The translations under genes were made by a program, and so were the position numbers. The notes under the pieces are model-generated. The model was not told where the DNA came from, ran no database searches, and saw only the letters and a program-made list of their open reading frames with translations. Shown in pieces: positions 7,410 to 14,304 of a stretch of DNA of 16,959 bases. Numbering within the stretch: position 1 is the stretch's first letter; each line of letters begins with the position of its first letter. This stretch comes from SVEL01 sp045125245 (GTDB lineage Bacteria > Bacillota > Clostridia > Lachnospirales > Lachnospiraceae). The stretch is taken from contig JBGVNF010000086.1 of assembly GCA_045125245.1 (NCBI GenBank), positions 1 through 16,959 on the forward strand, read 5' to 3'.

Positions 7410-7937
7410 TTAATAATCGTATTTAAAGCACTTACAATTTCTTAGTTTCTCTAATGCTCTACTTAGTTTTGATCTTACAGTATTACTATTTAAGCTTGTA
7501 ATTTCACTTATTTCATCACTACTCATACCAGCAACTGCAGAACAAAGAACAATCGTTTTTTCTTCTTCACTCAATATGTTTAACGCTTGACTAACATCTG
7601 CTCTAAAAACTGTCTCAGTTTCTAGATTTTGAGAGCTCTGGCAATCGTATTCCTCTATATCTTCTGTCTTATTTATGTAATATTCCTTTATTTTGATACC
7701 ACACTTGACATTTAATATCTTCATTGCCCAGGCCCTATAAGCGGATAAATCCTTAAGCTTATGAATCCCCTTATACATATCAAATACTGCCTCACTCACT
7801 ACATCCTCAGCATCCTCTACATTTTTCAACTTATAATAAGCTATTCTATACATATCCTTATATAAGTCTTCATATAAAATTTTAAATGCTTCATCGTCGC
7901 CATCGACGGCTCGTTTTACTATAACTTCTGTAACCAT
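7410..7937 (-). CDS. RNA polymerase sigma factor, sigma-70 family, ECF-like
   Basis: A 175-residue two-domain sigma factor. Region 2 (about 10-85) includes YRIAYYKLKNVEDAEDVVSE, the usual core-binding and -10 region pattern. Region 4 (about 115-170) holds the helix-turn-helix SSDEISEITSLNSNTVRSKL, followed by SRALEKLRN, for -35 contact. Regions 1 and 3 are absent, as in ECF factors. An acidic linker (TEDIEEYDCQSSQNLETE) separates the domains. The start at 7937 has only a modest AAGG-type site. The membrane beta-propeller gene begins 12 bases after its stop, the common arrangement of an ECF sigma factor with its regulator. It is probably held inactive at the membrane and may drive its own unit. 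The target genes cannot be read from this window. Confidence 0.9.
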   Translation of the reverse strand: MVTEVIVKRAVDGDDEAFKILYEDLYKDMYRIAYYKLKNVEDAEDVVSEAVFDMYKGIHKLKDLSAYRAWAMKILNVKCGIKIKEYYINKTEDIEEYDCQSSQNLETETVFRADVSQALNILSEEEKTIVLCSAVAGMSSDEISEITSLNSNTVRSKLSRALEKLRNCKCFKYDY

Positions 7938-8020
7938 AACCTTCTTCCCTTCAGCTGAATGCTTATCAAAAATGCATTTCTATATATTAAGTAACATATT
8001 TTTCCAATTCTGTTGCAATT

Positions 8021-8047
8021 ATTTCCTAGTACTATAGTACTATTTCC
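8021..8047. promoter_or_regulatory. Palindromic operator candidate upstream of the sigma gene
   Basis: AGTACTATAGTACT (8028-8041) is a perfect 14-base palindrome. It is flanked by two direct copies of ATTTCC (8021-8026 and 8042-8047, plus strand). It lies between the likely promoter and the sigma gene start, in the place of a repressor or autoregulator site. No binding protein is recognised. Confidence 0.45.
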
Positions 8048-8056
8048 AAAATTATT

Positions 8057-8088
8057 TGTATATTTTATCTAAATTTATCCTATGTCAA
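8057..8088 (-). promoter_or_regulatory. Likely promoter of the sigma/beta-propeller unit
   Basis: A perfect -35, TTGACA (8083-8088), is followed by AT-rich DNA containing TAAAAT (15-base spacer), AAATAT (17-base) and TATACA (20-base). The exact -10 is uncertain. It gives a ~120-base leader before the sigma gene. Confidence 0.45.
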
Positions 8089-8130
8089 TTTTGTTTATTC
8101 TGCCTATGACTAATCTATCAAATAAATGCT

Positions 8131-8169
8131 AAAAAAATTTACCCCTGTTACATAAGTAACAGGGGTAAA
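8131..8169 (-). terminator. Intrinsic terminator after ilvC
   Basis: A perfect 14-bp stem, TTTACCCCTGTTAC with GTAACAGGGGTAAA around a 4-base loop, is followed on the minus strand by a run of seven T's. It begins 17 bases after the ilvC stop. Confidence 0.95.
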
Positions 8170-8185
8170 TAATTATACTTTATAA

Positions 8186-9205
8186 TTAGTTATTGATAAG
8201 CTTATCTTCTTCATTGTTCCAGCTGTAAAGCTTTCTGATTTCCTTACCAACTACCTCTGATGGATGCTCAGCCTGAAGCTTTCTCATAGCCCTGAAGTGT
8301 GCCTGACCACCAGCCTCTGACATATCTAAAAGGAAGTCCTTAGCGAATGTTCCATCCTGAATATCAGAAAGAACCTTCTTCATAGCCTTCTTTGTCTCTT
8401 CTGTGATAATCTTTGGTCCTGTGATGTAATCACCGTACTCAGCTGTGTTAGATACTGAATATCTCATTCCTTCGAAACCTGACTGATAGATAAGGTCTAC
8501 GATGAGCTTCATCTCGTGGATACACTCAAAGTATGCGTTTCTTGGATCATAACCAGCCTCTGTAAGTGTCTCGTAACCAGCCTGCATAAGTGCACAAACA
8601 CCACCACAAAGTACTGCCTGCTCACCGAAAAGGTCTGTTTCTGTCTCTGTTCTGAATGTTGTCTCAAGAACACCAGCTCTTGCTCCACCGATAGCTAAAG
8701 CGTAAGCTAAAGCGATATCCTGAGCCTTGCCTGTAGCATCCTGATGAACAGCGATAAGAGAAGGAACACCCTTACCAGCCTGATACTCGCTACGTACTGT
8801 ATGACCAGGTCCCTTTGGAGCTACCATTGTAACGTCAACGTCTGCTGGTGGTACAATCTGACCAAAGTGAATGTTAAAGCCATGAGCGAACATAAGCATG
8901 TTACCTGGCTCTAAGTTTGGCTCGATTGACTCCTTGTACATCTTTGCCTGTAACTCATCGTTGATAAGAATCATGATGATGTCAGCCTTCTTTGCAGCCT
9001 CTGCAGCTGTATATACTTCAAATCCCTGTGCAACAGCCTTTGCCCAAGACTTGCTACCCTCGTATAAACCGATAATAACGTTACATCCTGACTCTTTTGC
9101 ATTAAGAGCATGAGCATGTCCCTGGCTACCGTAACCGATAACAGCGATTGTCTTTCCTTCTAATAATGATAAATTACAGTCTTCCTGATAAAAAATCTTT
9201 GCCAT
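8186..9205 (-). CDS. ilvC: Ketol-acid reductoisomerase (class I)
   Basis: Converts acetolactate or acetohydroxybutyrate to the dihydroxy acids in valine, leucine and isoleucine synthesis. At 339 residues it is a class I (short) enzyme. The Rossmann fold begins with IAVIGYGSQGHAHALNAKESG (24-33 is the glycine-rich nucleotide loop). The C-terminal knot domain carries the metal-binding TETDLFGEQAVLCGG. The beta2-alphaB cofactor loop reads GLYEGSKSW, where many relatives have an Arg after GL. That may affect NADPH/NADH choice. An AGGAGG site lies 10 bases before the ATG. The gene follows ilvN by 35 bases in the same unit and is closed by a strong terminator. Confidence 0.97.
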   Translation of the reverse strand: MAKIFYQEDCNLSLLEGKTIAVIGYGSQGHAHALNAKESGCNVIIGLYEGSKSWAKAVAQGFEVYTAAEAAKKADIIMILINDELQAKMYKESIEPNLEPGNMLMFAHGFNIHFGQIVPPADVDVTMVAPKGPGHTVRSEYQAGKGVPSLIAVHQDATGKAQDIALAYALAIGGARAGVLETTFRTETETDLFGEQAVLCGGVCALMQAGYETLTEAGYDPRNAYFECIHEMKLIVDLIYQSGFEGMRYSVSNTAEYGDYITGPKIITEETKKAMKKVLSDIQDGTFAKDFLLDMSEAGGQAHFRAMRKLQAEHPSEVVGKEIRKLYSWNNEEDKLINN

Positions 9206-9240
9206 TTTTATAAATCCTCCTATAGCTTTATATGTATTAC

Positions 9241-9726
9241 TTAATTGACTTTTCCGCGGAGAAGTCCAGTGATACCTGTTCTTACAAGTTGCTCAATCTT
9301 ATAACCTTGCAACAATTCAATAAATGCATCAAGCTTGCTCTGATTACCAGTAAGCTCAACCATAAGTGACTCAGCTGATACGTCAACAATCTTTGCTCTA
9401 AAGACGTCTGCTACAGCTATTACCTGCTGTCTCTGCTCGCCAGAAACACCAACCTTTACTAATATAAGTTCACGACATACTGAATCATAATCTGTAAGCT
9501 CTGTTATCTCGATAACATCTACAAGCTTACTAATCTGCTTCTCAATCTGCTCAAGAATCTCATCATCACCTGTACAAACGATTGTCATTCTTGAATAAGC
9601 AGGATTCTCTGTCTCACCAACTGTAAGACTATCGATATTGTAGCCTCTTCTCGAGAAGAGAGCTGCTACTCTGTTAAGTACGCCGGCAGTATTTGCTACT
9701 AATACTGAAAAAACCTTTCTCTTCAT
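9241..9726 (-). CDS. ilvN: Acetolactate synthase small (regulatory) subunit
   Basis: A 161-residue regulatory subunit (IlvN/IlvH) of acetohydroxyacid synthase, which activates the catalytic subunit and confers feedback inhibition by valine. The N-terminal ACT domain starts with the typical VLVANTAGVLNRVAALFSRRGYNIDSL. The second half is the usual ALS_ss C-terminal domain ending GITGLLRGK. A GAGGA site supports the ATG at 9726. It is first in the ilvN-ilvC unit and has a near-consensus promoter. The catalytic partner gene (ilvB/ilvI) is not in this window and must be encoded elsewhere. Confidence 0.95.
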   Translation of the reverse strand: MKRKVFSVLVANTAGVLNRVAALFSRRGYNIDSLTVGETENPAYSRMTIVCTGDDEILEQIEKQISKLVDVIEITELTDYDSVCRELILVKVGVSGEQRQQVIAVADVFRAKIVDVSAESLMVELTGNQSKLDAFIELLQGYKIEQLVRTGITGLLRGKVN

Positions 9727-9786
9727 AATGAATCTTCCTCTCTTTGGTTTTTAGTTATATTTTATAACTTTACCGTCATAAAGTAA

Positions 9787-9815
9787 ATAATAACCGTTTC
9801 TTACAACTTTGTCAA
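9787..9815 (-). promoter_or_regulatory. Promoter of ilvN-ilvC
   Basis: The -35 is TTGACA (9810-9815) and the -10 is TATTAT (9787-9792), with a 17-base spacer. The ~60-base leader that follows has only small AT-rich hairpins. I see no T-box landmarks and no leader peptide rich in Ile, Leu or Val codons. Confidence 0.85.
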
Positions 9816-9938
9816 GAAAAATAAGCATTATTTACACATTTTTATATTTTATCACAAAGAATAGAAATAGGCTATTAGAAAATAAACTTTTTTCATAAGC
9901 TACAAACAATTATTTTATATATCTTAAAATATAATAAA

Positions 9939-9983
9939 GCCCCTTAAACAAACTCAACTTTCGTCTCATTTACTTAAGAGGCC
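9939..9983 (-). terminator. Probable terminator after the antiporter gene
   Basis: On the minus strand, GCCTCTTAA and TTAAGGGGC form the base of a long stem (with wobble pairs), followed by CTTTATTATATTTT. The U-tract is interrupted, so the terminator may be moderate in strength. Confidence 0.6.
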
Positions 9984-10011
9984 ACTCTTCATAAGTAGAA
10001 TAAATATTTTG

Positions 10012-10956
10012 TTATCTTATGCAAATATATACAAGGTATGACGCATACATAAGTAACATCACAATACCTTCTTTTCTATCAATTCTTTCCTTTGTCCAAG
10101 AGAATAAATAAATTAATAAGCTTGCAGCTGTAAGAATCACGATATCGATAATATTCTCCATAATGAATGTCATAGGACTAATAGTTCCTGCAACACCTAA
10201 TATCAAAAGAATATTAAAGATATTTGAACCTAAGACATTACCAACAGCCATCTCAACTTCATTTTTTCTGCTAGCTACAATAGATGTAACAAGCTCTGGC
10301 AAGCTAGTTCCAACAGCTACAATTGTAAGACCAATAAGATTCTCTGAAAGACCAAGCTTTCCTGCTATGGTAACAGCACCATCTACAACAAAATCTCCAC
10401 CAAACTTAATGGCAGCGATACCACCTACAATATATATTATACAAAGCCAAACTGGAATAGTTTTCCCTACATTTTCTTCATCCTTTGTGTTAGCTCTCGC
10501 TTTTAACGCAGCTCTAACTAAAATAGAAATATATGTAATAAATAGTACCGATAAAATAATACCATCTATTCTGCATACTTCCATACCGACAATGCCCATC
10601 ACAAGAAGCAAAACACCACAACCTATAGCTATAGGAAAATCCTTCTTTAATATATCCTTACTAATTGCAAGTGGCGAAAACAATGCACAAGAACCACATA
10701 CAACAATTAAATTAAATAAATTAGAACCGACTACATTACTAATAGCAATAGCGTTATTTCCCGCCAAAGATGCTGTAGTACTTACGGCAAGTTCTGGAAG
10801 ACTTGTTCCCATAGCTACAATTGTAAGACCTACAATAATTGAAGGTATACGAAGCTTCTTCGCCACTGTTGAGCTACCTTCAACAAAGAAATCCGCACCC
10901 TTTATAAGTAGTACAAAACCTACAAGTAAAATTCCAATCGCTTTAAGCATTTCCAT
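10012..10956 (-). CDS. CaCA-family cation/Ca2+ antiporter (YrbG-like)
   Basis: A 314-residue integral membrane exchanger of the Ca2+/cation antiporter superfamily, with two homologous five-helix halves in inverted topology. The two alpha repeats are plain: AMGTSLPELAVS then NVVGSNLFNL (about 48-83), and AVGTSLPELVTS then NVLGSNIFNI in the second half. A hydrophilic cytoplasmic loop (KARANTKDEENVGK) joins the halves. These repeats hold the acidic ion ligands. Family members exchange Na+, K+ or H+ for Ca2+. The ATG at 10956 follows GGAAGGA by 9 bases. It starts 45 bases after the mntP stop with no promoter or terminator in between, so it should share the manganese riboswitch upstream of mntP. 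A manganese or mixed Mn/Ca export role is therefore plausible, but is inference. Confidence 0.92.
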   Translation of the reverse strand: MEMLKAIGILLVGFVLLIKGADFFVEGSSTVAKKLRIPSIIVGLTIVAMGTSLPELAVSTTASLAGNNAIAISNVVGSNLFNLIVVCGSCALFSPLAISKDILKKDFPIAIGCGVLLLVMGIVGMEVCRIDGIILSVLFITYISILVRAALKARANTKDEENVGKTIPVWLCIIYIVGGIAAIKFGGDFVVDGAVTIAGKLGLSENLIGLTIVAVGTSLPELVTSIVASRKNEVEMAVGNVLGSNIFNILLILGVAGTISPMTFIMENIIDIVILTAASLLIYLFSWTKERIDRKEGIVMLLMYASYLVYICIR

Positions 10957-11001
10957 AATAATTTATCCTTCCTTTGTGTTTTTTCATTTCATTACATATT
11001 A

Positions 11002-11589
11002 TCAAAATATTCCAAGATGCTCAAGTAATATTTTAATGCCAATTCCAACAAGTATTATGCCGCCTGCTATCTCTGCTTTCTTTTTAAATCTAGATCCAAA
11101 GAAATTGCCGATATAAACACCTGCCATAGATATAATAAATGTTACCACACCTATTACTGTAACAGCCTTTACTACTGGATATTTTAAGAACGCAAATGTA
11201 ATTCCAACTGCTAATGCATCTATACTTGTGGCTATAGCAAGAATAAATAACTCCTTTAAATCTAATTTATCAGCATTTTTATCATTACAACAGCTACAGC
11301 CTTCCTCTTCGTCTCCTTTTATAGCCTCATATAGCATCTTTCCACCTATGATACCTAGCAACCCAAAAGCAATCCAATGATCAACTTTTGTTATATACTG
11401 CTCAAACTGACTTCCAAGTAACCATCCAACAAACGGCATCAACGCCTGAAAGCCTCCAAAGAACAATCCTATTATAGTTGCATGCTGCCATTTTACCTTC
11501 TTCATGGAAAGTCCCTTACATATAGATACTGCAAAGGCATCCATAGCTAGTCCAACTCCCATAAGAAATAAAGTAATGTAAAGTTGCAT
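11002..11589 (-). CDS. mntP: Manganese efflux pump MntP
   Basis: A 195-residue Mn2+ exporter of the MntP (YebN, DUF204) family in the cytoplasmic membrane, which protects against manganese excess. Six membrane helices are arranged as two related halves. Each half carries the signature with its essential acidic residue: GLAMDAFAVSICKG (Asp17) and ATSIDALAVGITF (Asp124). GGFQ (45-48) is also conserved. The central loop contains a Cys cluster (EEGCSCCND, about 96-103) that could bind metal, although loop sequences vary in this family. A GAGGA site 6 bases upstream fixes the ATG at 11589. Expression is controlled by the yybP-ykoY riboswitch in its leader. Downstream is the CaCA antiporter. Confidence 0.96.
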   Translation of the reverse strand: MQLYITLFLMGVGLAMDAFAVSICKGLSMKKVKWQHATIIGLFFGGFQALMPFVGWLLGSQFEQYITKVDHWIAFGLLGIIGGKMLYEAIKGDEEEGCSCCNDKNADKLDLKELFILAIATSIDALAVGITFAFLKYPVVKAVTVIGVVTFIISMAGVYIGNFFGSRFKKKAEIAGGIILVGIGIKILLEHLGIF

Positions 11590-11616
11590 AATTCTTCCTC
11601 TTTTCGTGTTTTATTG

Positions 11617-11762
11617 TCGTAAGAAAGAATCTCGCTTGCGAGATTCTCCGCCTGCGGCGGGTTGCTTTAGCAACATCTTCTTCTCCGCCGCAGTGCGATC
11701 CTTAGCGGAGCGTTTTTTTATGATATAGGAAGTTCATAGAACTTTCCTATATCATAAAAAAA
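11617..11762. repeat. Composite palindromic repeat, long copy (in the mntP leader)
   Basis: A cluster of five inverted repeats lies between the riboswitch terminator and the mntP ribosome binding site. They are AGAATCTCGC/GCGAGATTCT (11626-11647), CCGCC/GGCGG (11648-11660), GTTGC/GCAAC (11661-11674), CTCCGC/GCGGAG (11683-11710), and an AT-rich ~50-base palindrome (11713-11762) that begins with seven T's and ends with seven A's. The AT-rich part and the GTAAG..AGAATCTCGCTT end are shared with the copy at 14240-14304. The GC-rich middle (about 11638-11719) is extra. I take it as a dispersed modular repeat. The mntP message must be transcribed through it. Confidence 0.75.
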
Positions 11763-11807
11763 CTCACGTGCAATGTATAGACGTAATCTACACATATGCA
11801 CGCGAGT
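11762..11807 (-). terminator. Riboswitch-controlled terminator of mntP
   Basis: On the minus strand, ACTCGCGTGCA pairs with TGCACGTGAGT. An inner stem TGTAGA/TCTATA extends the hairpin, and seven T's follow. The 5' arm (ACTCGCG) overlaps the 3' strand of the aptamer closing stem, so aptamer folding and termination exclude each other. Confidence 0.9.
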
Positions 11808-11890
11808 CTCATTCATTAAGATTTGCCAGATGCTTTAGCATCAGGATGTTGACAAATCACGTCGTAACGCAAACTACTCCCTCACGAGTT
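11800..11890 (-). ncRNA. yybP-ykoY manganese riboswitch aptamer
   Basis: On the minus strand the leader shows the class landmarks in order: closing-stem strand CGTGA, the conserved GGGAGTAG (11874-11881), a stem GATTTG/CAAATC with the internal-loop sequence TCAACA opposite TGG, a hairpin GATGC-TAAA-GCATC, and the 3' TGAGAC followed by the closing strand TCGCG (11801-11805). This class binds Mn2+ and commonly precedes mntP, which is the next gene here. The overlapping terminator implies an ON switch: Mn2+ stabilises the closing stem, frees transcription and turns on efflux. Class assignment is from landmarks read by eye, not from a covariance model search. Confidence 0.87.
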
Positions 11891-11939
11891 ATTTAATCAT
11901 AGTTTTATATCAACTACGATTGTTATTTAATTATTTGCT

Positions 11940-11968
11940 ATATTACTTAAAATGATGCCTTTTGTCAA
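11940..11968 (-). promoter_or_regulatory. Promoter of the mntP operon
   Basis: The -35 is TTGACA (11963-11968) and the -10 is TAATAT (11940-11945), with a 17-base spacer. The -35 starts 24 bases after the stop of the EF-G-like gene. No terminator is visible between, so read-through from that gene into the riboswitch is also possible. Confidence 0.85.
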
Positions 11969-11992
11969 TCATTTTTATAATTTTTATAATTT

Positions 11993-14083
11993 TTATTCCA
12001 CCGCGTTCTCTGCAACCTTAGCTGCTCTAGCTGCTACTTCTGCATCCTGTATCTCCTTCGGTGTCTGCTCGTATCTTACAAATTCATATTCATAGTTACC
12101 TCTGCCACCTGTCATAGAACGAAGAACTGTGCAGTATCCGTACAATTCCATCATAGGAATTTCAGCCTCAATTATCTGCTTGCCATTAGCAGTAGGATTC
12201 ATACCTAACACTCTACCACGGCGCTTATTCAAGTCTCCCATTATATCTCCTGAATATCTATCTGGAACTGTAACCTTAAGAGACATTATAGGCTCTAACA
12301 GAACTGGTCCTGCATCCATAAAGCCCTTTCTAAAGGCTTGAATCGTAGCCATCTTAAATGCCATTTCCGATGAATCAACTGAATGTGAAGAACCGTCATA
12401 CAATACAGCTTTCACACCTACCACAGGATATGCTGCCAAAGGTCCCTTCACTACTGATTCCTGCAAGCCCTTCTCTACTGCTGGGAAGAAGTTCTTAGGA
12501 ACTGCTCCACCTACTACTTCCTGCTCGAATACATAAGGTGTCTCATTATCACCAGAAGATGAGAATTTAATTTTTACGTGACCATACTGACCATGACCAC
12601 CTGACTGCTTTTTATATTTGTACTCTGTATCAGCAGTCTTCTTAATAGTTTCACGGAATGCAAACTTTGGCTTTATAAGTTCAATCTTACACTTATATTC
12701 ATTCTCAAGTCTACTCTGTATAACCTCAAGCTGAACATCACCCATTGCATATAATAAAAGCTGTCTATTCTCTGTATCATTAACAATCTTAAGTGTTTGA
12801 TCCTCATGAGAAAGCTTCTGAAGTGCCTGAGCTGCCTTATCAATATCATTCTTATTTGGTACCTTATAACGCATATATGTATATGGCTTTGATATCTCAA
12901 ACTTACCATATACGATAGTATTAGCCTTAGTTGATAAACTATTGCCAGTTCTTGCCGCTGTCAACTTAGCAATGGCACCGATATCACCTGCATGCAACTC
13001 TGGAACCTCTATAGGCTTACCACCTTGCAATACGTAGAGCTTACTTACTCTTTCTTCAATATCTCTATCCTGATTATAAATCATATCATCTGACTTAAAT
13101 ACACCAGAGCAAACCTTGATAAGCGAATACTTTCCGATAAATGGATCAACAATAGTCTTAAACACATATGCTGATTTTGCCTTAGCAAAATCATAATTAG
13201 CAGCGAATACTTCCTTAGTATTCATATTAATACCTGCTATCTCCTTATTCTCAGGACTAGGAAGATATTTAACTATATCATCTACGAGAGCATATGTACC
13301 CTGACATAATGTATTTGAACCCATTGTAATAGGAACTAACGAACCATCTATAACATTAGCTCGAAGTGCTGCTCTTATCTCATTCTCAGAAAATTTCTCT
13401 CCGCTAAAATAACGCTCCATAAATTCTTCACTTGTCTCAGCTACCGCTTCCATAAGAATGTCTTTATATAAATTAAGATTTTCCACACTGTAATCTGGAA
13501 TATCACACTCAACAACGTCCTTACCATTCCACTTTACAGCATTTTCACTTACAACATTTACATAACCTACAAACTTTTCATTCTCTCTAATAGGAAAATG
13601 GAATGGTGCAATCTTTTTGCCATACATCTCTGTCAATGATTCTACAACATTCTTAAATGATGCATTATCTGCATCCATACCTGTAACATATATTATCCTA
13701 GGCAATTTATATTTTTCGCAAAGCTCCCATGCTCTCTCAGTACCAGCTTCCACGCCAGCTTTTCCAGATACAACGATAATAGCTGCATCTGCTGCACTTA
13801 TGGCCTCTTCCACTTCACCGATAAAATCAAGATAACCTGGTGTATCTAAAACATTTATCTTCATCCCTTCCCATTCAATAGGCACTACAGATGTCTGTAT
13901 AGAAATCTTTCTTTTCTGTTCTTCCTTTCCAAAATCACTAATTGTATTGCCATCGTCTACTTTTCCCATTCTTGTAGTTATGCCTGCAAGATATGCCATA
14001 GATTCAACAAGACTTGTTTTTCCCGCTCCACCGTGTCCTAAAAGTACTACGTTTCTAATCTTTTCCGTCGTGTACACATTCAT
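11993..14083 (-). CDS. EF-G-like translational GTPase (EF-G2 type)
   Basis: A 696-residue protein with the five-domain plan of elongation factor G. The P-loop is GHGGAGKT (16-23). The switch region is KRKISIQT, unlike the RGITI of canonical EF-G. The G3 motif is DTPGY (80-84), with Tyr in place of EF-G's catalytic His. The G4 motif is TGMD (134-137) rather than NKMD. Domain IV has KQSGGHGQYGHV and the tip sequence HSVDSSEMAF, and the C-terminal domain YGYCTVLRSMTGGRGNYEYEF closes the protein. These features fit the EF-G2/EF-G-like subgroup, not the essential FusA. A role in ribosome rescue, recycling or stress is possible but not shown here. GGAGG 8 bases before the ATG fixes the start. It is transcribed alone from its own promoter. 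Confidence 0.88.
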   Translation of the reverse strand: MNVYTTEKIRNVVLLGHGGAGKTSLVESMAYLAGITTRMGKVDDGNTISDFGKEEQKRKISIQTSVVPIEWEGMKINVLDTPGYLDFIGEVEEAISAADAAIIVVSGKAGVEAGTERAWELCEKYKLPRIIYVTGMDADNASFKNVVESLTEMYGKKIAPFHFPIRENEKFVGYVNVVSENAVKWNGKDVVECDIPDYSVENLNLYKDILMEAVAETSEEFMERYFSGEKFSENEIRAALRANVIDGSLVPITMGSNTLCQGTYALVDDIVKYLPSPENKEIAGINMNTKEVFAANYDFAKAKSAYVFKTIVDPFIGKYSLIKVCSGVFKSDDMIYNQDRDIEERVSKLYVLQGGKPIEVPELHAGDIGAIAKLTAARTGNSLSTKANTIVYGKFEISKPYTYMRYKVPNKNDIDKAAQALQKLSHEDQTLKIVNDTENRQLLLYAMGDVQLEVIQSRLENEYKCKIELIKPKFAFRETIKKTADTEYKYKKQSGGHGQYGHVKIKFSSSGDNETPYVFEQEVVGGAVPKNFFPAVEKGLQESVVKGPLAAYPVVGVKAVLYDGSSHSVDSSEMAFKMATIQAFRKGFMDAGPVLLEPIMSLKVTVPDRYSGDIMGDLNKRRGRVLGMNPTANGKQIIEAEIPMMELYGYCTVLRSMTGGRGNYEYEFVRYEQTPKEIQDAEVAARAAKVAENAVE

Positions 14084-14117
14084 AAAGTCTACCTCCTGCC
14101 ATATAATTTATGTCTCT

Positions 14118-14150
14118 TGTACAAAAATCCTTTTCACGTTCTTTTGTACA
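14118..14150 (-). promoter_or_regulatory. Hairpin in the 5' UTR of the EF-G-like gene
   Basis: TGTACAAAA and TTTTGTACA form a perfect 9-bp stem with a 15-base loop, ~35 bases upstream of the start codon and just after the promoter. No U-tract follows. It could be an operator or an RNA control element. Confidence 0.5.
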
Positions 14151-14162
14151 CCTCTAAACTAT

Positions 14163-14191
14163 ATTTTAAGATATATTGTCAGTTTATTCAA
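14163..14191 (-). promoter_or_regulatory. Promoter of the EF-G-like gene
   Basis: The -35 is TTGAAT (14186-14191) and the -10 is TAAAAT (14163-14168), with a 17-base spacer. Confidence 0.7.
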
Positions 14192-14239
14192 GTCTTTTGT
14201 GAATATTTAGCAGAAAATTTTATCAAGATATGTTGTAAT

Positions 14240-14304
14240 GTAAGATAGAATCTCGCTTATCATATAGGAAGTTCTCACAGAGAACTTTCATATATGATAA
14301 AAAA
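14240..14304. repeat. Palindromic repeat, short copy (after the flotillin terminator)
   Basis: A palindrome with arms TATCATATAgGAAgTTCTC and its mirror (about 14258-14296; one mismatch, one bulge) is preceded on the plus strand by GTAAGATAGAATCTCGCTT. Both parts match the copy at 11617-11762, but here they are directly joined without the GC-rich middle. On the minus strand it begins immediately after the T-tract of the flotillin terminator. Confidence 0.75.

Noticed and set aside
9727..9786. T-box or BCAA-rich leader peptide before ilvN
   Set aside because: The leader is only ~60 bases, has no AGGGTGG-type T-box sequence and no run of Ile, Leu or Val codons behind a start.
10163..11116. 317-codon plus-strand open frame
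   Set aside because: It lies antisense to the CaCA antiporter and mntP genes, whose families are unmistakable. The frame is a by-product of their composition, and it has no start signal.
12673..12909. 78-codon minus-strand frame inside the EF-G-like gene
   Set aside because: It is a +1/-1 frame of a continuous, well-conserved coding region; no sign of a programmed frameshift.
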